Assembly: GCF_022532105.1 (NCBI RefSeq)
Contig: NZ_CP092832.1
Coordinates: 2,881,001-2,945,000 of the forward strand
Source of the DNA: Flavobacterium sp. HJ-32-4
GTDB taxonomy: Bacteria > Bacteroidota > Bacteroidia > Flavobacteriales > Flavobacteriaceae
Direction: 5' to 3'
Length of the DNA stretch: 64,000 nt
Shown here: piece after piece, positions 1 to 9,885 of the stretch
Position numbering within the stretch: position 1 is the stretch's first letter
How the letters are laid out: the number at the start of each line of letters is the position of its first letter
Position numbers and translations under genes: made by a program
Notes under the pieces: generated by a model
Seen by the model: only the letters and a program-made list of their open reading frames with translations
What the model was told of the DNA's origin: nothing
Databases searched by the model: none

Positions 1-176
1 ATCAAACCGTTTTCGACATACAGTTCAAGTCCTTCCTCTTGTAGCTCGTATGTTTCCCATTCGGTTATCGTATCCTTTTCCGAAAACGTAAAAGAAAAAC
101 TCTTTAGGTAGTCGTTGATTGGTGTTCCTAATTTGAATTCTCCCACCTGCTCAAAGGGCACAAAATACTTTACCAT
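1..176 (-). CDS. Hypothetical protein, N-terminal part only (runs off the window)
   Basis: An open minus-strand frame starts with ATG at 174-176 and continues without a stop to base 1, giving 58 residues beginning MVKYFVPFEQVGEFKLGTP. The peptide is rich in aromatic and acidic residues, with no signal peptide or membrane segment in the visible part. I do not recognise the family. Codon use looks ordinary, and no competing frame on either strand is as coherent. The rest of the gene lies outside the window, so length and function cannot be judged. Confidence 0.55.
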   Translation of the reverse strand, partial: MVKYFVPFEQVGEFKLGTPINDYLKSFSFTFSEKDTITEWETYELQEEGLELYVENGL

Positions 177-205
177 TATCGTTTACTTTCGCTCGAATGT
201 TCTCC

Positions 206-234
206 CCCGCTGGCGCGAGCGGCTCGCCCGTGCG
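206..234. repeat. Solitary end of the hairpin-ended intergenic repeat
   Basis: The stretch beginning CCGCTGGCGCGAGCGGCTCG is close to the terminal hairpin of the ~165-bp repeat found five times in the accessory array (for example 24,520-24,675). Only one end is visible here. The surrounding ~275 bp between the neighbouring genes otherwise holds nothing I can name. Confidence 0.45.
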
Positions 235-406
235 GTCCTTTTACTTACTAAGAATTGTCTTTTGCCAAGCCTCTGGTTTGCGTTACTAATGAGCTTTACT
301 ATCATACTATCTATCGACTTATGGCGGGTACGGATTACACACCAGCGCAGCGCCTGCCGAAGGAAATCCGCGTCAGCGCGGTATGGGTAGTTGCTTTCCT
401 CTCTCC

Positions 407-451
407 CCTCTCTTCTCTCTTCTCTCTTCTCTCTTCTTTCCTCTCTCCTCC
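407..451. repeat. Polypyrimidine 7-bp tandem repeat downstream of porP/sprF
   Basis: A pure C/T stretch on the plus strand contains several copies of a 7-bp unit (TCTCTTC). It begins immediately after the stop codon of the PorP/SprF gene. It belongs with the other 7-bp repeats at 13.2-13.4, 53.4-53.5 and 54.0 kb, all placed between genes. Confidence 0.6.
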
Positions 452-1465
452 CTACCAATCCCGATCCGTGCCCCGTTGCGGACAACCCAAACAATTCACA
501 TATAAATCGAACTGGTAGCCGATTGACAATTCGTATACGCCGCCCGTGCGTCCGATGCCGGTGGTGTTGAAGTCGTGGGAGAGCCCGAATTTGAAGTGCT
601 CGTATTGGAGTCCGGCAAAGGCGTTTACCGATGTCAGGAAGGAGGCGTTGGTGGTTTTGGTAAACGGACTCGTTGCAAAGCTTACACCGAAAAAAAAGTC
701 CTTGAAGAGGAGTTCGGCACCGAGATCCACCCGACTGAACTCGCCCTGTTTCATGATGTTGGCATTCAGGAGGAGGTCGGTTTCGTAGGGCAATATCGTC
801 GCGTCGAGGTAGTCGGCTACTTTGAGGCGGTGTCCCATCGAGGCGGCAAAGAACATCTCAAGGGGCAGGTTGCCGCGTTGGGTAAGCGAAATATCGGGGC
901 GGTTCAGGTGTTTTAGGGAGAGTCCGAACCAGGTCGTTTCGTTGTTGAGCAACATCGCGGCCGACAAATCGGCAAACCAGATCTTTTCCCGCGCGTCGAG
1001 TGCCGAGGGGTCGCTTGTGACCGGATTGATGGTGCCCGTACCGATGTTGAGTTGGTCCTGCAGGATGAGATCGTTGAAACCATACGATTTAAACCCGGCC
1101 CCTATCTCAACAGCCGGACGGAAATACCAGTCGTTCGACAACTGTACCCGATACGCATAGGCCGCGTTCAACTGCGTAAAGACATAGCCCGTGAAATTCT
1201 CACGGTGGTTCAGCACCGAAAGACCGACGCCGGACTGCATGCGGTCGATCCATTCCGAGCCATATACGAAATCCGTATCGACCCGCAAATTCAGGTCGGG
1301 CCATTGCGAACGGTGGATGAGTCCCAGGCTGCCCGTTTCAAGATAGCCCGTAAAGGCAGGGTTCAGGGTTTCGGGCACGAGGAAATACTGCGTAAAAATC
1401 GGATCCTGGGCCCGCAACTTGGGCAACAAGACAACACACATCGCGATTAGAAAAGCCTTCCTCAT
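452..1465 (-). CDS. Type IX secretion system membrane protein, PorP/SprF family
   Basis: This is a 337-residue outer-membrane protein of the PorP/SprF family. Family members work with partner CHU_C proteins in type IX secretion or gliding in Bacteroidetes. The start is ATG 1463-1465, giving a signal peptide (MRKAFLIAMCVVLLPKLRAQ) followed by the family hallmark DPIFTQYFLVPETLNPAFTG at about residues 21-40. The remainder is a series of alternating hydrophobic strands typical of a beta-barrel, ending in a Cys-containing tail (NCLGCP). The start lies 2 bp after the stop of the giant adhesin gene, so the two form an operon, the usual arrangement in this phylum. A longer frame continues upstream only because a frameshift in the adhesin gene opens it, so the true start is at 1465. 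Confidence 0.9.
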   Translation of the reverse strand: MRKAFLIAMCVVLLPKLRAQDPIFTQYFLVPETLNPAFTGYLETGSLGLIHRSQWPDLNLRVDTDFVYGSEWIDRMQSGVGLSVLNHRENFTGYVFTQLNAAYAYRVQLSNDWYFRPAVEIGAGFKSYGFNDLILQDQLNIGTGTINPVTSDPSALDAREKIWFADLSAAMLLNNETTWFGLSLKHLNRPDISLTQRGNLPLEMFFAASMGHRLKVADYLDATILPYETDLLLNANIMKQGEFSRVDLGAELLFKDFFFGVSFATSPFTKTTNASFLTSVNAFAGLQYEHFKFGLSHDFNTTGIGRTGGVYELSIGYQFDLYVNCLGCPQRGTDRDW

Positions 1466-1467
1466 GG

Positions 1468-4400
1468 TTATTTCAGCAAGACCAACGGTCCTTTTTCGGT
1501 TATGACGCCCCCGTAGAAGGTGGTGGCGGTGATTTTGTAGTAATAGTTGCCGTTCTCGGTCTCGAGGTCTTTCACTTCGCCGTTCCATCCTACGATGGTC
1601 GCGCCTTTTTCCTGGTAGATCTTCTCGCCCCAGGTGGTAAAGATTTCGAGTTGGATGGAGTCGAGTCCTTTGTAGACCGGCACAAAACGTGTCATTGAGT
1701 CCATCCCCATTCGGTGTAAAGGCATTCGGAATCATGAGTTCGTATCCTTTATCCACCAAAAAGGTCACAAAAGCCGTGTAGACACAGCCAAAAGGATAGG
1801 TGACGGTTTGCTTCACCACATACTCCGCTTCCCTGACATAGGTGTGTATGGGGTTTTCATCGGTTGAAAAACTGCCGTCACCGAAATCCCATGCAATCGA
1901 TTCCCAGTCACCCGTGGCCTGGTTGGTAAACTGTATCGGATCCTGTATGGAATAATACCCATAGGTTTGGTAGGCAATGGCATCCTGCGAGAAGCCGGCT
2001 TCACCCAATACCGGAATCTCGACATTGAAGGAATACTGGGTCGTACAGCCCTGTGCATCCACCACATCCAACACGATGGCGCCTTCCTGTTCCGTCTCCA
2101 TTATTTCGTTATTGGCACCGCTTACGGTCCCACTCGACCATTGCAACTGGTACGGCGGCACGCCTCCCGTTACATTGGCGTGGAAGGTTTGTTTCACATA
2201 GCGCGTTTCACAGTCGAAATCCGATTGGGTGTCGACCACCGCTACCAAAGGCGGTTGGCGGTTCACGATGTAGGTAGCGGTTTTGGAACAGCCGCGTGCG
2301 TCGGTCACGGTGATACCGTAATTCCCGGCCGGAATCGCGGTGAGGTCTTCGGTGGTAGCCCCGTTCGTCCATTGGTAAGTAAAAGGTGCCGAACCGCCCG
2401 CTACCATCACGTTGATGGCTCCACTATTGGCATCGTTACAATCGAAGGCATTGGTAACGTTGGCCGACACTACAAGAGGTTGTGGTTCGACGAGGGTGAA
2501 CGTTCGGGTAATGACGCAGGGCTTGGCATCGGTGATGGTCACGCTATACGTGCCCGGCCCGAGGTTGTTGCGCTGGGTACCCGCCGGACTCCCGTCTGAC
2601 CAGGTCAACACGACCGGTGCGATACCGCCTACGAAATTCAGGTTGATGCTGCCATCGTTCGCGCCGAAGCAGGAAATCTCCCGCACGACGGGCGTCACAT
2701 CGAACAAAGGCGCCTGGTCGACCACCACCGTAATGACCTTCGGACAGTTCGATGCATCGGTGATGGTGATGGTATAGGTATCCGCCGCCAGATTGTTCTG
2801 GAAGGTACCGGTGGCGAGGTTGCTCCAATTGACCGTATACGGTCCGGTTCCGCCGCTGATGGCCAGTGAAACCGAGGCATCATTGGCATTATAGCAACTC
2901 ATAGGCGTTGTGGTGACCGCCACCTGTATGCCCGGCGGCTCGTTGAGGGTCACGGCAAGGGTATCGGTACAGCCCGACGCATCCGTCACCACCACCGTGT
3001 AGTTACCGGCGTAGACGGCGGAAAGATCCTGCTGGTTGGAGGTGAAACCGTTGGGGCCCGACCAGGCAAATTGGTACGGATTGGCTCCGGTCAAAGGTGT
3101 ACCTCCCGTGGCGGTAATCGCAATGGCACCCGTGGCCGCCCCGTTACAAATGATGTCGGTTTTGGAGACGAGCGTAACGTCCAATACGGGTGGTTCGGTA
3201 ATGGTGAAGACAGCCGTGGCCGGACCGCAATTGTTCACATCGGATACGGTCACTTCGTAGGTGCCCGGGGCCAGGCCGGCAATATCCTCAGTGGTAGCAA
3301 AAGGGGCCGTGTTTTTTGTCCACGCATACGAATACGGAGGCGTACCTCCGGTAATGGAAAGCGACACCGACCCGTCATTCGAGCCAAAACAGGTCGCGTC
3401 TTGTTCGGCATCCACGGTGATGGTCAGCAGATTCGGTTCCAGAATGGTGTAGGTCTCGCTGAGCGGACACCCGCCCTGATCGGTGATGTTGAGTGTATAG
3501 ACCCCGGGCGCGAGTGCGTTGATGGACGGAGTGGATGCGGTGAAACCGGAAGGTCCCGTCCAACTGACCTGATAAGGCGCGCCCGTCGAAAACGGAATAC
3601 CTCCGGTGATGGAGGTGGAAAGTGAACCGGCATTGGCCCCGAAACACGGACTGTTGACCTGCACTACATTCGACATGACCGACGGATTGACGGTGACCGT
3701 AACCGTAAAAGGCGTTCCGGCGCAACTGCCCGTAGTGGGCGTCACGGTATACACGGCGGTCGCCGGATTGGTAGTGGTGTTTTGCAATGCCTGGCTGATA
3801 CTGGTTTCGTTCGAACCGGGAAGTGCGCCCGTGAGTGCGTTCGGAGGCGCTACCACCGGTGCGGGCCAACTGTAGGTCGTGCCGGCGGGTACGTTGTTCG
3901 TGCCGTTTGTGGTGGGCGACACCGAAAAAATGTTGCCGCTGCAAATGGTTTGGGACGCTGCCGCAATCGTCGCGAACGGATTGACGACTATCGTAGCAAC
4001 CGTCGACACCAGGCTGCCACATCCGCCGGATGACAACGTCACCTCAACATAATAGTATTTGGTGCCCACCGACGTCACGACCGGTGTATAGGAAGCAGAA
4101 TTGGTGCCTACGGGCGTGCCGCCCGATGCCGCATTACCGGGCGCTTCATACCACTGGTATTGCGGTGTGCCGATGGGATTGGAAACCGCTACGGTGAGGG
4201 CCGATGCGGACGTACCCAGGCAGAGCGTCTGTGACTGGGGTTGTGTTGATAGCGACGGGGAAGGCGTAACGATGACAGCGGCCGTGTTTGATACCACCGA
4301 ACACCCTGGTCCGGACTGGGTAACCACACAGTAATAATACGTCGTACCCTGAGGCGTGGTCGGCGGCGAAAAAGTGGCGCCCGTAGCGACCGGAGAGCCT

Positions 4401-7400
4401 CCGCTAGTGCTGTTGGTGGCGTTGGCGAACCATTGGTAGGAAAACGTACCGATACCGTTGAGGGCGTTGACGGTCAACGGCGTGGGCGTGGCGTTTTGGC
4501 AGAGCGACTGGGTAGCGAGCGGCTGCACATCAATAACCGGATCGGGCACTACGGTGATGGCCGCTACATCGGTGGTAATGGTGCCACAGCCGCTGCCCGA
4601 CAGCGTCACGACAGCGTAATAATAGTACGTACCCGGCGCGGTAAATACCGGCGGCAGGTAGCTTGACGATGTTGCCCCGCTGATGGGTTGTCCGCCCGAA
4701 TTAGACGGTGTGTTGTGGGAATACCACTGCCAGGAGGGCGATCCGGTTCCGCCGGAGAACGAGGCCGTCAGCGATGTCGGTACCGTGGCCCCCACACAGA
4801 TGCTTTGTGTGGCGATGGGTTGTGCGGTGAAAGCGGCCGCTCCGGTTACGGTGATGGTGGCAACCGCCGATGTGATGGTCGCGCATCCGCCTCCGCCGGG
4901 GAAGGTGGCTTCACAATAGTAGTAGAAAACACCCTGTGCCGAAACGACGGGCGTATAGGTCGACTGGTTGGTGCCTACGGGCGTTCCGCCGCCCGCGATG
5001 GCATCGGTGTCCTGGTACCATTGAAATGTAGGGGTACCCGCTCCGTTTGCGATGGTGACCGACAGTACGGGTGCGGTTCCGCCCTGGCAAATAGCGGCCG
5101 ATTGGGGCGAGCTGCTAAAGGTCGGAGACGGGTTGACTGTCAATTGGGAGACCGCCGAAGTCGTTGCACAACCCGAGGCAGGCTGGCTCACCACGCAGTA
5201 GAACCAAAACGAACCCGTACCGGACGGTGAGGGCGTGTAACTGGCACCGGTTCCGACGGGCGTACCTCCTACTCCATCGTTGTTGATATCGCTATACCAC
5301 TGATAGGAAAGGGCGCCTGTAGTGGGGGCGCCGGTGGCCGAAACCGTCAGCGTCTGCGGCGTTGCCCCCGAACAGATAGTTTGGGTGGCAATGGGTTGTG
5401 TGGTAATCTGCGGATCGGCCGTTACCTCAACAGTCGCGATGGCGCTTTGTGCGTTTCCGCAGCCGACACCGGAAGCCGTGACCCGCACGAAATAATAGCG
5501 GGTGCCTGGCGTCGTAAAAGGTCCGGGAGTGAAGGAGGCGTTGGTGGCACCCGAAAGCGCACTACCTACCGTATCGCTGGCGGAAGTGGCTTCGTACCAT
5601 TGGTAGGAAACAGTGCCTGTGCCTCCGGAGGCCGTAACTGAAAGCGGCGGCGCCGTTCCGCCCACACAAAACTGTTGGGATGCCATGGGTGACGTGGTGA
5701 TGGCTACCACAGGCACGACCGTAATCGTTGCGACGTTTGACTGCAGCGTCGAACATCCGGCGGACGCGGGCAGGCTGATCTGGCAGTAGTAATAATTGGT
5801 GCCCAACGTAGCGGGTGGCAGGTAACTTGCCGACGTACCATTGGAGGGTACCGGCGTGCCTACCCCACCCGACGTGGTGCTTACGAACCACTGGTAGGTG
5901 GCGCCCGTTGCATTGCTCAGCGCGACCGACAGGGTATTCGGTGTTCCGCCCTGGCAAAGCGTCTGGCTGGCGGGTTGTGTCAGGAAACCGGGTGCCGGAT
6001 TGACCGCGATGGTATAGGTAACGGTTGGGCCCTGACAGCCCCCGAGTGACGGCGTGATCTGGTAGGTTACGGTGCCTTGTGAGGCGGCCGATGTCGATAA
6101 TGTCTGGGCGGGAATGTTGCCGTTTCCGGATGGGAGGAAGCCTGTGATGCCTGCGGTAGCCGTGGCCGTCCAACTGAAGGTTGTGCCCGGCAATGAGGCG
6201 GTTAAGATGACGGGGGTGGTCGCTAATCCGGAGCAAACCGCCTGCGACAGCACCGTATTGGTAACGGCCGGACTGTTATTGACGGTAAAGGTTTGCTGTG
6301 CCGTGGTGGCGTTCCCGCATTCGTTCGACACCACGAGGGAGACCGTGTAAGTGCCGGGCGTACTGTAGGCAATGGCCGGGGGCGTGGCACCGGTGAAGGA
6401 AGCGGGCGTTCCTCCAGGAAAGGTCCAGTTGTAGGTGGGGGGTGTGGTGCTATCGGTACACCCCTGCACAGTGGCAACCGGCTGAATAGTGCCGGCTCCA
6501 CAGATGGGTGGGATATTCTGTAGCGTCACTGTCGGCGGTCGTTTGACAATCACCTGTCGGGTCGTGCTTTGCGATCCGCAGGAATTCGACATCGTCAATT
6601 TGATGGTGTAGGTACCGGCGACGGTAAAATTGAACGAAGCATTCGGGGTAGTCTGTGGCGGGATGTTGACCGGACCTGATCCGCAGAAACCGGAGGCGTA
6701 GGACACTTCCCATAGATAACTCGGTGTCGTACATAATCCCGCTACCGGAGTGGTATTCGATGTCGTAACGGCCAACGGACCGCACCCTGAATTGGTAGTA
6801 ACGGTAAAGGAAGGGGTTAGAGGGCCTTCGACGCAGATTTGCTTTGTGATATCATCATTCGTACATGTATTTGAAAGATCCCCGCCGGGCTGCAGCACCT
6901 GTAACTTTATAGAATAATTTCCCGGAACGGAGAAAACTACGCCCACGACATCTGTTCCATTAAGGTTTCCGCTTGATAAAGTCCAACCCGTCGAAGGTGT
7001 AATCGTCCACGTTCGATTGTAATTGGTTAGACAGTTGGTTCCATAGTATCCTTCCGTCAAATCGTCAAACGTAACAGGTGAACCAACGCAGTAGGATGCA
7101 CTTGGACTTGCCGGACTGATGCTAAAATCCGCAACCGGCTTCTTTGTTGATGATACGAGGGTGGTGGGAGAATTTGAATCGCACGGATTTGTAATAGTAA
7201 ATGTCACCGTGAACTTATTTCCGGAAAGTCCCATGCCACAGGAAGACTGCGTAAAATTATGGGTGATGGTAGTTGGTAGTGTGGCCTGCGTAAAAGTCTG
7301 AGGAGGAGAACCATCATTAACACTAAACTCATATTTCGTCCCCGGCGGGTTATTGAACGTTCCAGGGTCCACGTTCCAGGTGTAGCTGTATGGCACACAA

Positions 7401-8377
7401 CTGTTTGCGTTTCCCGGAGAATCCAAATTACCTATGGGAGAATTTCCATTGAAGAATCTAAAAATTTTCGTTTTAGGACAACCTGATGCAGAGTTTGCCG
7501 TCAATGTTATTGTAAAGAAACCCAACGATGTATAAAGGTGCGTTGCAGAAGAAAATCCGCCCGGTAACACTTCCTGGTTACCATCTCCCCAGTTTACATT
7601 GTAATTAGTTATAAATGAGGAAGTAGATGACGTATTTACGGCTACGAACTGGTAGTTTGGGCTGGCTAATGTGGCTGTACAATTAACAAAAACGCCTTCC
7701 TCGTAATCCGGATTGAAAAAAGTAGCTCCGTTATTACTCTGTAGATCCAAAGCGACTTCAGGAGTCTGTTTGACTGTCACGACCTTTGAAATTGAAGACG
7801 TACAGCCCGTTGTAACATTCGTAACAGTAAGATTAACGGTAAAGTTTTGATTCCCATTACCTATCGCCTCAAATAGGAAAGAAGGGTTCGGTTGGCTCGA
7901 TGTTCCCTGCCCCCCAAATGTCCAGGCATAGGTGTAGTTTCCAGGCGGCGAAACGGTCGAGTTAAAAGCTACTGGTAAATTAGCACACTGATTATTCGGA
8001 AACGTGAAATCAATGGTAGGTAGGGCATTTACAACCACCTGTACCGAAGCCGTTGCCGCCGTTGTACCGCTTCCGTCTGCCACCGACACCAAACTGTAGG
8101 TATTCACCAAAGCGGCCGTTGTTGGGACTTGTATCGTGGCCACACCGGCATTATTGGATGCAATCGTCTGGTTGGCGCCGTTGTTGATTTTGTAGGTGAA
8201 GGTATAGGGAGCAGTGCCTCCTGTTCCGGTAATCGTTACGACCGGTGAAGCACCGCCTACGCAAATGGGAGAACCCGTTACAGTGATAGTAGCCCCCGTC
8301 GGCGGCAATTCCTTACCATATACTAAAACAACGGCCAAAAGGGCCCATGCCCAGATTGCCTTTTGAAGCCCTTTCAT
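1468..8377 (-). CDS. Giant secreted adhesin with PKD, Ig-like and SprB repeats and a CHU_C C-terminal domain (one frameshift)
   Basis: About 2,300 residues, exported by T9SS. ATG 8375-8377 gives a signal peptide (MKGLQKAIWAWALLAVVLVYG). Then come PKD-type segments (WTFGGQG near residue 155), about eight Ig-like repeats of ~90 residues between roughly 780 and 1,430 (pattern YQWY...YYYC.V), SprB repeats from ~1,500 to 2,060 (pattern GGTPPY.Y.W..G..T..L..G.Y.VTVTD..GC), a PKD domain (WDFGDGSFSTDENP) near 2,140 and a CHU_C-type end beginning IPNAFTPNGDG. At 1,684-1,687 an AAAA run on the plus strand shifts the frame within NDTF. Removing one base joins it to VPVYKGLDS and the expected ending GNYYYKITATTFYGG, stop at 1468. 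This lies outside the noisy zone, so it may be a sequencing slip or a real mutation. It is cotranscribed with the PorP/SprF gene. Confidence 0.88.
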
Positions 8378-8454
8378 GTTCGTTTTGTTACGATACAAAT
8401 ATCAGTACGTTAGCTGAATTGACAATACGTCATTTGCCGGATCTTATAGCAGCC

Positions 8455-8688
8455 TTACATCCACTGGCACACCACCCATCCTATTACGACCGCCACCACG
8501 AGCAGGCAACCGCTTCCTTTCCCGATTGTTTTACGGTACGATAGGCCTTTTATGCCCGTCCGGACGGAAAAACCCCGGTTGCTTACCGAACCGAATTTGG
8601 TACGGATACTGGGCGAAATACCCGATTTGCTGATGTTCAGCCCGATGTTCTTTCCCAATCGGATCCGGCGGTTGAATTGTAGTCCCAT
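8455..8688 (-). CDS. DUF4236 small membrane protein
   Basis: This 77-residue protein starts MGLQFNRRIRLGKNIGLNIS, followed by KSGISPSIRTKFGSVSNRG and GIKGLSYRKTIG. That is the order of conserved elements in DUF4236 (basic start, LNxSKSG, GxxGLSY). A hydrophobic C-terminal segment (LLVVAVVIGWVVC, residues ~62-74) is probably membrane-inserted. The molecular role of the family is unknown. It lies 11 bp upstream of the end of the next minus-strand gene, so they may share a transcript. Confidence 0.85.
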   Translation of the reverse strand: MGLQFNRRIRLGKNIGLNISKSGISPSIRTKFGSVSNRGFSVRTGIKGLSYRKTIGKGSGCLLVVAVVIGWVVCQWM

Positions 8689-8699
8689 CGTCTTTTGCT

Positions 8700-9017
8700 T
8701 TAGTCTTCGTATTTACACAGGGTCAGCCCCACCCTTTCGGCATCGGTGACGGTTGTTGGCTCAATGTCTGCACTGCAGCGCCGGAGTCCGTGGCAATTTT
8801 TATTCAAATGGTAGCGCGTGGCACCCGAACTCTGGCACACCCAAACGGTTTGCTCTTCAGCAGTGGACGCTGTGGGTTCAGACGAAGTGACCGGTTCGGG
8901 TGTGGTGGTGGTCACCGTAACCGGGTTCTCGTGCGTGGTCGGAGTGGCGGTGGGCGTCTCCTTGCATGACGCGCACCCAATGCAAAGGCCTAACAGGGGA
9001 ATCAGGATCTTTTTCAT
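8700..9017 (-). CDS. Small lipoprotein with conserved Cys-containing C-terminal motif
   Basis: The 105-residue product starts at ATG 9015-9017. An upstream in-frame ATG exists, but this one gives a clean lipoprotein signal (MKKILIPLLGLCIGCASCKE). A Thr/Pro/Glu-rich low-complexity linker (residues ~20-55) is followed by a compact domain with VWVCQSSGATRYHLNKNCHGL and a CxYED end. Short Bacteroidetes proteins ending in this pattern (VxVC...YH...CxGL...LC...ED) are common, but their function is not known. Paired cysteines suggest a disulfide or metal site outside the cytoplasm, which is inference. Confidence 0.75.
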   Translation of the reverse strand: MKKILIPLLGLCIGCASCKETPTATPTTHENPVTVTTTTPEPVTSSEPTASTAEEQTVWVCQSSGATRYHLNKNCHGLRRCSADIEPTTVTDAERVGLTLCKYED

Positions 9018-9222
9018 ATAATGGGTTTTCGGCCCCGCCGCAGCAAGGCGCATGATACGAACCAGAAAACGAAAGGCCGGTGGGTAGTTTCTTTAAACCC
9101 CTTTAAAGTCCATGCCGTACAACCGACCTTCGTTTCTGTGTCAAACGTAGGCAAGCGGCAGACGGTTTCTTTACGGTTTTCCGTAATCGACTGAAAAATA
9201 GGGCAGAAAAAGGGGCGTATTC
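9018..9222. other. Intergenic region
   Basis: About 200 bp between the lipoprotein and the response regulator. I see no gene, repeat or strong promoter box. Confidence 0.5.
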
Positions 9223-9882
9223 TTACATCAGACCCAACTCTTTGACTCTCAAAACGAGTTGGTTGGAGTTCCGGGCGTCAAAAATGAGTTTAAGCCGAGC
9301 GATTTTCTTCTCGACGCTGCTCAGCGACGACGCCGATTCACCTTTGGCTTTCAGTCGGGCGGCGATTTCTTCGTTTTTCAATCCTTCCGCCAGCAGCCGA
9401 AGCAGGGTCAGATCGTATTCGGTTACGTCGGTCAACGGCGTTCGCGTCAGCAGATTGGGGAATTGTGACGGCAGGTGGCGCTTCCCTCCCATCACGGTTT
9501 CTACGGCGGCCAACAATTCGCGGTTGCTGTCGCGTCCTTTGGTCACATAGCCATCGATGGCATACTTTTCAAAAAGACGGCGAAGGGCCGACAGGCGGTT
9601 CTCGACGGAATAGACGACAATGCGTACGTTGATGTTTTTCTCGCGGATGAGGGCCACGAGGTCTTCGCCTCCTTTGAGTTCCGAATCGCCGTTTCCGGGG
9701 TCGAATACCAAATCGGTCACGAGTAAATCGAAGGGTGCGCCGTCCATTGCCGCGCGCTGTAGTTTTAAATAGGCTTCCCGACAGTAGGCCACCTGGGTGA
9801 CGTCTACCTCGCCTAACCGCCGAAAGAGCGTTTCGAGTCCGAGACCAATGCTGTCGATATCTTCTGCTACCAGGATCTTCAT
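9223..9882 (-). CDS. LuxR/NarL-type response regulator
   Basis: The 219-residue protein has an N-terminal receiver domain: acidic pocket E7/D8, phosphoacceptor D57 in LLVTDLVFD, and K115 in VTKGRD. A LuxR-type helix-turn-helix follows at about residues 153-215 (LLRLLAEGLKNEEIAARL, then SSVEKKIARLKLIF). It starts 3 bp after the stop codon of the histidine kinase gene and is surely its partner. By family logic it is a DNA-binding regulator switched by phosphorylation. The target genes cannot be read from the sequence. Confidence 0.9.
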   Translation of the reverse strand: MKILVAEDIDSIGLGLETLFRRLGEVDVTQVAYCREAYLKLQRAAMDGAPFDLLVTDLVFDPGNGDSELKGGEDLVALIREKNINVRIVVYSVENRLSALRRLFEKYAIDGYVTKGRDSNRELLAAVETVMGGKRHLPSQFPNLLTRTPLTDVTEYDLTLLRLLAEGLKNEEIAARLKAKGESASSLSSVEKKIARLKLIFDARNSNQLVLRVKELGLM

Positions 9883-9885
9883 ACG

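Noticed and set aside
1967..2599. Plus-strand open frame of 210 codons inside the adhesin gene
   Set aside because: Antisense shadow of a repetitive G+C-rich gene, with Arg/Gly-rich low-quality composition and no motif.
452..8398. Single 2,648-residue fusion of adhesin and PorP/SprF
   Set aside because: The fusion exists only because of the frameshift at ~1,686. A proper stop codon, a 2-bp gap and a signal peptide for PorP/SprF are present in the expected frames.
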